NCBI GenBank assembly: GCA_032690845.1
Contig: CM064434.1
Coordinates: 36,870,342 to 36,934,341 of the forward strand
From: Eleusine coracana subsp. coracana
Taxonomy: Eukaryota; Streptophyta; Magnoliopsida; Poales; Poaceae
Length of the DNA stretch: 64,000 nt
Reading direction: 5' to 3'
Below the pieces are notes generated by a model. That model saw nothing but the letters and a program-made list of their open reading frames with translations. It was not told where the DNA came from and made no database searches. Of the stretch, positions 55,191 through 64,000 are shown in pieces; the first letter of the stretch is position 1, and each line of letters opens with the position of its first letter. The position numbers and the translations under genes are program-made.

Positions 55191-56742
55191 CATTACTCTT
55201 TTGTCTCTTCTATGGAGCCATTTAGGGTAGAACAAGCACTTGAGGATTCGGATTGGGTGATGGCCATGCAAGAAGAATTGAACAACTTCACAAGAAATGA
55301 AGTATGGACATAGGAGGAAAGGCCAAAGAACAAGAATGTTGTAGGCACCAAGTGGGTGTTTCGCAACAAACAAAATGAAGATGGTGTTGTGACAAGAAAT
55401 AAGGCAAGGCTTGTGGCAAAGTGGACATAGGAGGAAAGGCCAAAGAACAAGAATGTTGTAGGCACCAAGTGGGTGTTTCACAACAAACAAAATAAAGATG
55501 GTGTTGTGACAAGAAATAAGGCAAGGCTTGTGGCAAAGGGGTATTCACAAGTGGAAGGTTTAGATTTTGATGAAACCTATGCCCCCGTAGCAAGGCTTGA
55601 ATCTATTAGAATATTACTTGCTTTTGCTACTCACCATGATTTTAAGTTGTACCAAATGGATGTGAAAAGCGCATTCCTCAATGGGCTAATCAAGGAAGAA
55701 GTGTATGTGGAGCAACCACCGGGCTTTGAAGACCCAAAGTATCCTAACCATGTTTTCAAGCTCTATAAGGCGCTCTATGGGCTTAAGCAAGCTCCAAGAG
55801 CATGGTATGAATGACTTAGGGATTTTCTTGTTAAAAAGGGTTTTGTCATTGGCAAGGCCGATGCAACCCTCTTCACCAAGCATTTTGGCAATGATATCTT
55901 TATGTGCCAAATATATGTCGATGACATTATATTTGGTTCTACTAACCAAAACTTTTGTGATGAGTTTAGCAAGATAATGACCAAGAGGTTTGAGATGTCC
56001 ATGATGGGAGAATTAACATACTTTCTAGGCTTCCAAGTGAAGCAACTCAAGGAGGGCACCTTCATATGTCAAGCCAAGTACACTCAAGACTTATTGAAGA
56101 AGTTTGACATGGACGAGGCCAAGCCCATCAAAACACCCATGCCAACAAATGGACACATCGACCTCAACAAAAAGGACAAGCCCGTTGATCACAAGGTATA
56201 CCGCTCCATGATAGGTTCACACACCCAACCTAGGGCTTTGGTACCCCAAGGGTTCAAAGTTCAACCTTTTAGGCTATTCCGATGTGGATTATGCCGGGGA
56301 TAAGGTAGATAGAAAGAGCACCTCCGGGACATGCCAATTCTTGGGTAGGTCCCTAGTGTCATGGTCATCCAAGAAACAAAATTCTGTTGCACTTTCCACC
56401 GCCGAAGCGGAGTATGTTGCAGTCGGTAGTTGTTGTGCACAACTACTTTGGATGAGACAAACTCTAAGGGACTACAGTTACAAATTGAACCGTGTTCCAC
56501 TCCTATGTAACAATGAGAGTGCCATAAAGATTGCTTATAACCCCGTTGAGCATTCGCGCACAAAGCATATAGATATCCACCATCACTTTTTGAGAGATCA
56601 TTCTATCAAGGGAGATATAGAAGTAAGTCATGTGCGAACCGAAGATCAACTAGCCGATATATTCACCAAGCCACTAGATGAGAAGAGATTTTGCTATCTT
56701 AGGAGTGAACTAAGTATTCTTGACTCTAGCAATGTGATGTAG
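55191..56742 (+). pseudogene. C3 reverse transcriptase and RNase H
   Basis: RT: GTKWVFRNKQ (twice, because of a 117-bp duplication), LVAKGYSQVEGLDFDETYAP, YQMDVKSAFLNGLIKEEVYV, LYGLKQAPRAWYE, then a stop (55812-55814), YVDDIIFGS and FFLGFQVKQ-like YFLGFQVKQL. At 56218, after YRSMIGS, about 40 codons expected in the family are missing together with a one-base shift. RNase H resumes with DYAGDKVDRKSTSGTC, STAEAEYVAVGSC and QLADIFTKPLDEKRF to the stop at 56742. Confidence 0.85.
55305..55538 (+). repeat. 117-bp tandem duplication inside C3 RT
   Basis: Units 55305-55421 and 55422-55538 differ at only two or three positions (e.g. CGCAAC versus CACAAC). Both start TGGACATAGG and so carry the same TAG. 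Confidence 0.92.
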
Positions 56743-57627
56743 AGGATGTGCACATCTGATTGTTGATTGTTCTATTGTTGCAAAAACCCTGGTTTTATGT
56801 CAAAACTTGTTTGTTTTTTGTCTGTTCCTTGATTCTTGATCTCTTGATCAATCTTGTCAAAATATGGTCATAGTTTTGAATGGTTGGTTGATTGACTGAC
56901 CATATGCTGGCAAGAATCCTTTGTGTCCATCTTCACTTACACTTATTTGCTTCAAACTATCCTTAGCCTTGTCTGCCTCCTCCTGTTGAGACGCTTCATC
57001 GGACAAGTCCGATGCCAGTCGGACAAGTCCGACCCTATCGAACAAGTCCGACACCCATCGAACAAGTCCGACGGTCTAGCTTTCACCCCTTTAACATAGC
57101 CCGACTTACCCCTTCGGTCAACACCCCCTCATTCACATCTTTCACATTCTCTCTCCTCAAGAACTCCCCCAAAGGCATCCCCAAGGCGATCTCCCTCTCC
57201 CACCATCCATTGGAGCAAGTTTGGAGGCCAAGAGGTCCTCCTCCATCGACAAAGTCGGATCCCCCATCATTTTTGCAAGGTTTCCCCTCTTTCCCTCTCT
57301 CTCCCTTAGGGTTAGGGTTCTAGGGCAATGCTAGTTTCCAAATCTTTTTCCCTTGCACTTTTGATCCATGGAGATAGCTTCTAGCATGTTGTAGTAGGAG
57401 TAGACAAAGTTTGGTCGTTAGTGGTAGGTGGATTTGTGGAGGATCTAGGTTTTTGGAGAAACTATGAGTCTTCAGACAAGTCCGATGGACATCGGACAAG
57501 TCTGATGATTATCGGACATGTCTGACGGCTTGCAATTCCTCCAAAAGTCTAAGTCCCTCACTGATTCTCCTCACCCCTTTTCCTCTCTTTTGTCTATCTT
57601 CTGACTTGTGCTACTCCTGTTGTCAGC
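56743..57627 (+). other. C3 spacer between pol and the extra ORF, with palindromes
   Basis: No gene. Holds CGGACAAGTCCG-type palindromes at 57000-57080 (four or five copies) and 57478-57530 (three), the same words as in the C3 LTR. A CTCTCCCTTAGGGTTAGGGTT leader-like stretch near 57300 precedes the extra ORF. Confidence 0.65.
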
Positions 57628-59226
57628 ATGTCGGATGTGGAAGCATCCTCCTTGAGGGAGAAGAGGGCCAAAGCTAGTGATGATCAAGGTCAAAGCCAAC
57701 CAAAGAGAAAGAAAGTCGCAGTCAAGCGCGTTCGACGCACCTATCTCCAACAACCAACTAAAAGGGAGGAGCCAGCTGAGTCCGAAGAGCTGAACAGAGT
57801 CATGCATCCTCCCTCCAAAATGCTCAACTCAAACCGAGAGAGGGTGGACTTCTTTCACGCATCCCTTGAGACATGCACTGAAGCAAGGTTGGTCAATTAT
57901 TATGCTCATGGTAAGGAAGCTGTTGATTCTCGCTTTCATGCTCATTTCTATGCGGATTGGTACCGCTCCACCTACCTCTGCATGAAGAACCCTGTTGTTG
58001 AGAGCAAGTGGCTAGATTGGGACTATATGAAGTCCAAGAAGCATCCTCTGTTCAACAAAGCTCTAGCTGCTTTTGAGCATCATGGTCTTAAGACCTTCTT
58101 GACTTTTAACTACTCATGGAACAAGGAAATCATTTCTCAGTTCTTTTCCATCATGTACTTTGAGGATGACAAGTCTATGATTTGGATGACAAATGGCACT
58201 AAATACAGCTGCACCTTGAATCAGTTTGCTTCTATGATAGGACTCAAAAGCTCATGCAAGGCAAAGCACAAGATTCACTCGGGCAGCTACATGAGCGATG
58301 AGGACATGAGGCATATGTACATGGATTCGGAGAACAGTGTCCCTCCCAACTCAAATGGCTTGCTACCCTTTTTCTCAGTCTTGTTCAGGATCTGCAGGAG
58401 CATTTTGGCTCCAAGGGGTGGCAACTCTGACCGTATTCCTGCTTATCAAAGGGACATCTTGCATTGGATTCATAGCGATCAGAAATTTGATGTCTTTGAC
58501 TATGTCTATCAGGAGATATGGGACATCTCCATCTCTTCCAAGCGTGGCTGTGGATATGCCCCGCACATCATGTATATGATCGAGAAGGTCTCAGGCTTGA
58601 CTTTCAAAAAGGACATGAAGCATCTGAGTCTCAAACCTCATATTCCTTCTAATTGGACTCCTGACACCTCCTCTGGTCAGTTCTTTGGTGCAGCTCAGCT
58701 ACCGTCCTCTGCTCTGTCTTCTCAGGTTCCCAGAGCTTCTTCTAGGGCCACTGGTTCTTCTCGTGCTGCCCCACCTTCTCGTGGCAAGAGGAGTGGGATT
58801 ATGAAGATGTTCAAATCCATGCTTGGCATGTGCAGGAGCATTAACCAAAGGATGGATGTGATTGAGAGGAACCAGAAGATCATCATGGAGAAGATGCAAT
58901 GTGAAGTTCCCCCTCCTCCATCACCTCCGGCAGAAGATTCTTACCCACCTACTTTTTAGGACCCCACTCCCAACTTCTCTATAGAGGAGTTGAACTATTT
59001 TGGGTACTATCCTCCACCTTCTCAGTTTCACACAGGAGCTGGCTCTAGTGGGCAACATGTCCACTTTGATGAGGAAGAAGAGGAAGTCGAAGAGCAAGAA
59101 GAAGATCCCGCCGCCTATGATCTTCGCCAGCGCAAGGGAAAAGCTCCCACTCACCATGAGGAGGAAGAAGAAGAAGAAGAAGAAGGCGATGAGGATGATG
59201 AAGACTATGAAGACTCTGAGGAGTAG
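57628..59226 (+). pseudogene. C3 extra ORF in the env position (Sirevirus env-like)
   Basis: One frame of 533 codons with a single TAG at 58957-58959. The first 50 residues are basic, with a likely nuclear-type cluster KRKKVAVKRVRR. Residues about 80-330 form an apparently globular part (HFYADWYRSTYLCMKN, WLDWDYMKSKKHPLFNKAL, FSIMYFEDDKSMIWMTNG). A Ser/Pro-rich linker is followed by a predicted helix (MKMFKSMLGMCRSINQRMDV) and, after the stop, a strongly acidic tail (runs of Glu/Asp near 59155-59220). I see no signal peptide or hydrophobic membrane segment, so 'env-like' describes position only. Its coding state is the best in C3. The domain is a type seen in grass genomes without known function. 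Confidence 0.75.
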
Positions 59227-59703
59227 AGATCTCATCACCATCCACCCGCACTTTTCTCCTTTTTGGTGTCTTGATGCCAAAGGGGGAGAAGTGTAATCTA
59301 TCATTTTATTCATTGCTTAGTTTGTGAGTTGTGAGTGTGATGAAGTTGGACAATTTGGTTCTTTTTAGCTTGGTTTGTAAAACTAATTATTTGTATCATT
59401 TGTGTTTTGTAAGACTATTTGCTTGTGGTACTTATATCTCTTCCTACTAGATGCATTTGTGTGATAATACTTGTCATATGCAATGTCTTATAGTCATATG
59501 CTTAACTATTGCAAATCATCATGTATGCATAGTGTTAGGGGGAGCTCACATTTTTTTTTCTCCAAATTTGTGCATTTGTTATTCTATCTCCAATCTTTTA
59601 TTTATGCATACATTTAGGGGGAGCTCCTCACAAATTGTTCTGTTTCTACATCTCTTTATGAAAAATTAGTTGTATTATCATCAATCACCAAAAAGGGGGA
59701 GAT
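59227..59703 (+). other. C3 3' UTR with repeated polypurine tracts
   Basis: AAAGGGGGAGAAG at 59279, AGGGGGAGCTC at 59537 and 59618, and AAAAAGGGGGAGAT at 59690-59703 directly against the 3' LTR. T-rich otherwise; no gene. Confidence 0.75.
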
Positions 59704-61177
59704 TGAAGGTGCATCTAGGCCCCTAATTTTATTTTGGTGATTGGCGCCAATACAATTAAGAATGGACTAATGTTTCAATGAGCATGTGTGTAAAAGATGG
59801 TTCAATTATTGATGACAAAATGCATAGAAGCTCAAATACTCAAAGAAAAGGAGACAACAAAGTGGCTAAAAAATTTCAAGATGATACTCAAAAATATGCT
59901 CAAATATGAAGCTCATGGAGTTTTTACTTTATTTTTGAGTATAGGAAAAGCCATACTATTAAGAGGGACACAAAAGTGTGAAGCAATGATGAACTAAGAG
60001 CAAAATCCAAAAATTTCACAGCCAAAACACTTTTCCAAGGCAAAATCATCGGACTTGTTCGACCCATCAGACAAGTCCATCGGACTCCAGAACCTTTGCC
60101 ACTCTAGGTCATCGGACTTGTCCGACGGTCATCGGACTTGTCCGATGACCAGCAAGTCCGACCCATCGGACTTCACTGTCGGGCTCTAGTACCTGTGTCA
60201 AACCCTAGCCATCGGACTTGTTCGATGGTCAACTTGTCCAAGACATCGGGCAAGTCCCTCGGACTCCAGAACCTGCGCCAACTTGTTTTATCGGACATGT
60301 CCGATGGCCATCGGGCTTGTCCGATAGAGATCTGAGAAATACCCATCCAAACGGCTCTTTTTCTTCTTGAGCTATAAATAGAATCCCACTTCGTCCCTTG
60401 GCTAGTTAGTCACTCATTCCACTCAAAAACACTCTCAAGCTCACTTTGCTCTCTAAATCTCTCCTCCCTTACTTCCAATCTTGATTTGTGAAGGGATTGA
60501 GAGAAGATTCAAGAGCTCCATCGACTTCAAGCTTTCATTCTCTCAAGCTCTTGGTTCATCCTCACCGCCGACCACGTTTGTGTTTGTTACTCTTGGGGAT
60601 TCATCCCCTAGACGGTTAGAGGTACCCGTAGAGCTCCCAACTTGTGTGGTGATGTCTTGGGAAGTTTGTATTGACCCCTCCTTTGTAGAGTTTGCTAGTG
60701 GAAAGCCAAGTTTGATCTTTGTGGTCACTTGGAGAGGTTAGGGTTGAAAGAAACCCGGTCCTTTGTGGATCCCTCAATGGAGACGTAGGCTTTTTTGTGG
60801 AGCTAAACTTCGGTGAACAAATCTTGTGTCTCCCCTTGTCTCCTTTTGCATACTTGTTATTTACTTGCTCTTGCTCATAACTCGCTAGCTAGGGTTTGCC
60901 TCGTTTCTCTTAAATTAACTTGTGTAGGTTGCTTGCTAGTTGTTCTTCTTATTTCTACAACTTCCTCTAGCTTATAATTACTAGATCCTAGCTTGCCTTG
61001 CACTAGTTTAAAGTTTTAATCGGACGATCTACTTTTCTAACTCGTGCCATCGGACAAGTCCATCGGACTTGCCTCACTATCGTCGGACAAGTCCGACCCT
61101 TCGCATTTGACTTTTATTATTAAGTGATTTTCAGGGATAATTGCCTATTCACCCCCCCCCCCCTCTAGGCACTTTCA
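59704..61177 (+). repeat. 3' LTR of C3
   Basis: 1474 bp, starts TGAAGGTGCATC, ends GGCACTTTCA. GAGCTATAAATAG at 60368 is a good TATA box. CGGACTTGTCCG-type palindromes cluster at 60050-60330 just upstream of it, and again at 61045-61095. Confidence 0.87.
60050..60330. repeat. Array of TCGGACTTGTCCGA palindromes upstream of the C3 LTR TATA box
   Basis: About ten full or partial copies of (A)TCGGAC(T)TGTCCGA(T), in both orientations, spaced roughly 15-45 bp. They lie 40-320 bp before the TATA box, i.e. in the U3 enhancer position. Confidence 0.85.
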
Positions 61178-61776
61178 ATTTCCTAGATAGTTCATGAGAT
61201 TTCAGCTTGCTATACAGTTGCTCACAGTTCAAGGTATTGAAGTCAGCAATTTCTTCTAGAGCAGCAATTTTAATCCCCCAAACATTTTCATCAAGTGAGT
61301 ACAACAGTTGCTTAGCTATCATTATCACTGTACACAAGGTTACCACAAGCCCGCAAGTTGTACACAATTGCCTCAAACCTACGAAAGGTGTCATCTAGTG
61401 ACTCGTCATGTTTTTGTGCAAAGGTTTGGTACTGTCTATTGTAAGAATCCTTACGCATAGACTTGACTTGATTGGTACCCTCATGGTATGTGAAAAGCTT
61501 AACCCAAATAGCATGAGTAGTGTTAAGGTGTGCAACGCGATCATGTTCACTTCTATCAAGTGCAGAGAGCAGAATGTTGACAGCTTTGGAGTTGTATTCG
61601 TACCTGTTTAACTCACCTATAGGAGCGGTGTTGAGGTCGGCAGGTATGTTGTATTCTTGCTCAACGATGTCCCAGATAGCACATCCTTGACTCAAGAGAT
61701 AAGTCTTGGTCCGCGACTTCCTGTAGGGGAAGTCCTCTCCATCGAACCTGCAGAGCTTGACCGCACGCTTCTCCAT
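61178..61776 (-). pseudogene. C1 gag N-terminal part (second copy)
   Basis: Starts MEKRAVKLCRFDGEDFPYRK at 61776. UBN2-type gag: LLSQGCAIWDIVEQEYNIP, AIWVKLFTYHEGTNQVKS. A frame change near 61315 leads to LLYSLDENVWGIKIAALEE, ending at the C3 junction. The part between this and the first zinc knuckle is missing. Confidence 0.85.
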
Positions 61777-61825
61777 ATTGCCTTTGGATCACAAAGCCGG
61801 TGAAGATCAACTAGTGATCAAACCA

Positions 61826-61837
61826 GCTCTGATACCA
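61826..61837 (-). promoter_or_regulatory. Primer-binding site of C1 (second copy)
   Basis: TGGTATCAGAGC on the minus strand, 2 nt inside the 5' LTR: initiator tRNA-Met type. Confidence 0.9.
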
Positions 61838-61839
61838 AT

Positions 61840-63608
61840 TGAAGGATCGAGAAGGCAACCAGAGGGGGAGTGAATGGGAGCCAATTAAAATTCTTCTCAA
61901 GAACTTGGCCTATGTCCCAATTACAACCCAAACCAAACTCTAACCGAGTCACCAAGATTATACACACCAACTTGTGATGCGCTAACCCTAGGAATGACTC
62001 AAACCAAAAGGACACATAGCGGAAGCACAAAAGGAGCAAAAAGAGAAACAAGGAAGATCCGAGAGATTACAAAACTAAGCCTGGCGGAAGTTCCGTGGTG
62101 CCCGACGGAAGTTCCAAAGCACTTGACGGAAGTTCTGTCAATCAGGGAAGTTCCGGGCGATGGGAGAAGTGTCACTCACGGAAGTTCCATGGTTCTTGAT
62201 GGAAGTTCCGTCATGATGACGGAAGTTCTATCCTGGGCAAAACAGCAGCTCAGTTCGGTAAAGAAAATTGCCAAAACCTTATCAAACGAACTCCAAAAAT
62301 CATGAAATTTGGACCAGATCATCCTCAATACATCATGACACTTCTCTAAAGAGATCCACTCAAAAAGCACTAGGAATCATCATGAATTTCAGATCTTGTG
62401 CCAAGAACACCAAAAAGGGGAAACTTGAGAAATCTTTCAAATCGAAGGTGCTAGTACCTTTCATTCGGTCAAGGACCTATATGGGGTTGTTCTAGCACAT
62501 CATAGCACCAAGATCCCCCACAAAATCTATCCCAAAACTCACTAATCGAGATCGAAAATCACCATGAAAATAGCTTTGAAAATAAGGAAAATGAGAAATT
62601 CAGGATTTAGGGAGAGAGGAAGAACTTGAGCACGAATTTGAATCTCATATCATTGATTCATCAAGTCAAGATACATGGATACATGGCTAGGAAGCCACCC
62701 TCTTCCTCCCACTATTTGGAAGAGCAAGAGATGTCTCTCATACACCCTCTCCTCTCCTCTATTACATTTAGACCTCTCCTAGCACTTTGAAATGAACACC
62801 TAACACAAGGTTAATGAGAAGAGACACCTCTCCCACCAGCCACACCTCTCCTTATATAGGCCTAGGGTCCTATTGTCCAAAAGACCACACTACCCTTGAT
62901 CTACATAACATTGCCACCTACCACCAGGGGCAAACTTGTTCATCTCTTTTTCCTTCACCTGAATGTCATTGGGCCCTTCACATCTATGCTTCGCCTCGAC
63001 GCAAGATCCGTGATGGTGCCACGTGCACCTCCGATTGCCACCACCCGTTTTGAGGCCCAAACCGGGAAACTGGCTTGCACGCTTCTCAAAGTGCGACTTC
63101 TCAATGTTGACGCGTGTGACCTTGTCCCACGATCCTGACCACCGGCAAGTCTCTCCCGGTCCCTATCCATCGGGCCCCTTGTCACTTGCACAGGCATCCC
63201 GCTCACCTTGACTTGGTCAACACACCATTTTCATCACACTACAGTTTTGAGGCTCAACCGCGAGACCGTTCGTGCTTCTCGCCTCTCCATATGTACGGTG
63301 TGGATCACCCTTGACTCCACCCGGCATCCTGATCGTCCGTCCGCAAGTCCCCTACTTGTGCCCGATCCTCTCGCTGTTGACCGCCAAGTCGACTCCAGTG
63401 ACCTACACATCATGAGACAAGAAAATACATTTCTCAACTCCTGCAACTTCACCAATACTTCCACCAACTTCGGTTAGTCAAGACCATGACATGCACAAAC
63501 TCATGCAATCCCAAGATTCCTGCAATTCAACTCAAACACAAGGTCCGCTCAAGTCAATTACTCATCACATATATTGCAAACCATGACACATATCCACATG
63601 GTTTCTCA
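61840..63608 (-). repeat. 5' LTR of C1 (second copy)
   Basis: 1769 bp; on the minus strand starts TGAGAAACC and ends ..TCCTTCA. Full-length partner of the LTR at 34565-36332. The palindrome array is at about 62080-62235, and CCTATATAAGG (minus strand) near 62855-62865. Confidence 0.88.
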
Positions 63609-64000
63609 GCGTCACCACTGCCACCAAGGCACAAGATCGCCTCCCTCGAGAACTTGGTGGACTCCTTGAGCCGACACGGGCGCTCACTAGTGATGCCCCT
63701 TTCACCGGCAGGGTCAAACCTTGTACAAACTTGTGACTACCTTCACAACCAATCATGATAGGCTCGATCACCAACACCTAACCGATCTAGATCTCACCAT
63801 AGATCAAGAGTAACAACCTAGATCACACCCTCAAGGACACCCTAGTCATGGATGTGCATCAATGCTCAAGTTACTCTCATTAGCACTCTCAAGATATGCA
63901 ATATCTCCTCCTAGTGCTCTCCTCTTTTCCTCTTTACTCTTACCAAATGCTCCAAGAAATTCCACTGGCCAAGAGAGGTCTCCAAGACCCCAACAACGAA
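63609..64000. other. Flank of C1, unassigned
   Basis: Moderately GC-rich, CT-rich on the plus strand, with no credible ORF and no LTR end that I recognise. The first bases (GCGTC) would be the C1 target duplication, but its left partner is lost. Confidence 0.4.

Larger units (their letters stand above)
51083..61177 (+). mobile_element. C3: Sirevirus-type Copia retrotransposon, about 10.1 kb, inserted in C1 gag
   Basis: Order: 5' LTR remnant (about 84 bp), primer site TGATATCAGAGC, gag, protease, integrase, RT, RNase H, an extra ORF, polypurine tracts, and a full 3' LTR (59704-61177, 1474 bp). The copia gene order, the extra ORF after pol, repeated AAGGGGGAG tracts and clusters of CGGACTTGTCCG palindromes fit the Sirevirus genus. 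The 5' LTR is almost wholly lost, together with part of the C1 gag next to it, so no target duplication can be checked. All ORFs have breaks. Confidence 0.87.

Noticed and set aside
55071..55593. Minus-strand ORFs with repeated text opposite C3 RT
   Set aside because: Antisense shadows; the repeated text comes from the 117-bp duplication.
57628..59226. The C3 extra ORF as a true viral envelope glycoprotein
   Set aside because: No signal peptide, hydrophobic fusion region or membrane anchor can be seen; only the position is env-like.
1..64000. tRNA, rRNA, snoRNA or miRNA genes
   Set aside because: No cloverleaf, rRNA core or convincing long hairpin precursor was noticed by eye; only primer-binding sites and the SINE are tRNA-related. 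A tRNAscan/Infernal run would be decisive.

Overview
This window is nuclear DNA of a grass. The evidence is split plant genes with long AT-rich introns, GC-rich 5' exons, and plant LTR retrotransposons of the Sirevirus (Ty1/copia) and Tat (Ty3/gypsy) types, PIF/Harbinger elements with TAA target sites, and a SINE of a type common in grasses. The TE mix would fit a panicoid grass such as the sorghum/maize group, but the species is inferred, not shown.

Layout. 1-13.2 kb is the only host-gene region. It holds an intronless CDKF-like protein kinase gene (674-2272, +) facing, tail to tail, a 24-exon gene for a Sec24-type COPII cargo-adaptor subunit (13154-3057, -). I could reconstruct every splice junction of the SEC24 gene in frame, giving 1125 codons plus stop. 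Its intron 17 carries a SINE with a perfect 16-bp target-site duplication. From 14.26 to 18.70 kb lies one PIF/Harbinger element (TAA duplication) with a second, 3.5-kb PIF/Harbinger element nested in it (also TAA). The inner one holds a proline-rich exon, a broken transposase start and a coiled-coil ORF that may be a captured host fragment.

From 19 kb to the end the window is a stack of nested LTR retrotransposons. (i) Copia family C1 (LTR about 1.77 kb) lies on the minus strand in two parts: 19.05-34.56 kb (truncated 3' LTR, RNase H, reverse transcriptase, part of integrase) and 48.35-63.61 kb (rest of integrase, protease, gag, full 5' LTR). (ii) Inside the first part sits an 11.6-kb Tat gypsy element (Tat-1, minus strand, 21670-33257) with two about 95% identical LTRs and a perfect 5-bp duplication. 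(iii) Between the two C1 parts are a plus-strand C1-family 5' LTR with primer site and gag start (34565-36512) and a mosaic of Tat sequence (36513-48320, plus strand), including a gag-less Tat-2 element. (iv) Inside the gag of the second C1 part sits a plus-strand Sirevirus, C3 (51083-61177), with an extra env-position ORF after pol.

All retrotransposon coding regions are broken, so nothing in this half looks autonomous. The most interesting feature is that both Tat elements carry, between pol and the 3' LTR, an intron-containing gene on the opposite strand. Each has its own TATA box and the same protein architecture (a region like Pfam 'putative gypsy type transposon', then a basic/acidic linker, then coiled coils), and at least two introns are in matching places. 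Both Tat elements also keep the same single in-frame amber codon between the protease and reverse transcriptase regions. Both Sirevirus families carry arrays of short palindromes in their LTRs, and C3 repeats its array just before the extra ORF.
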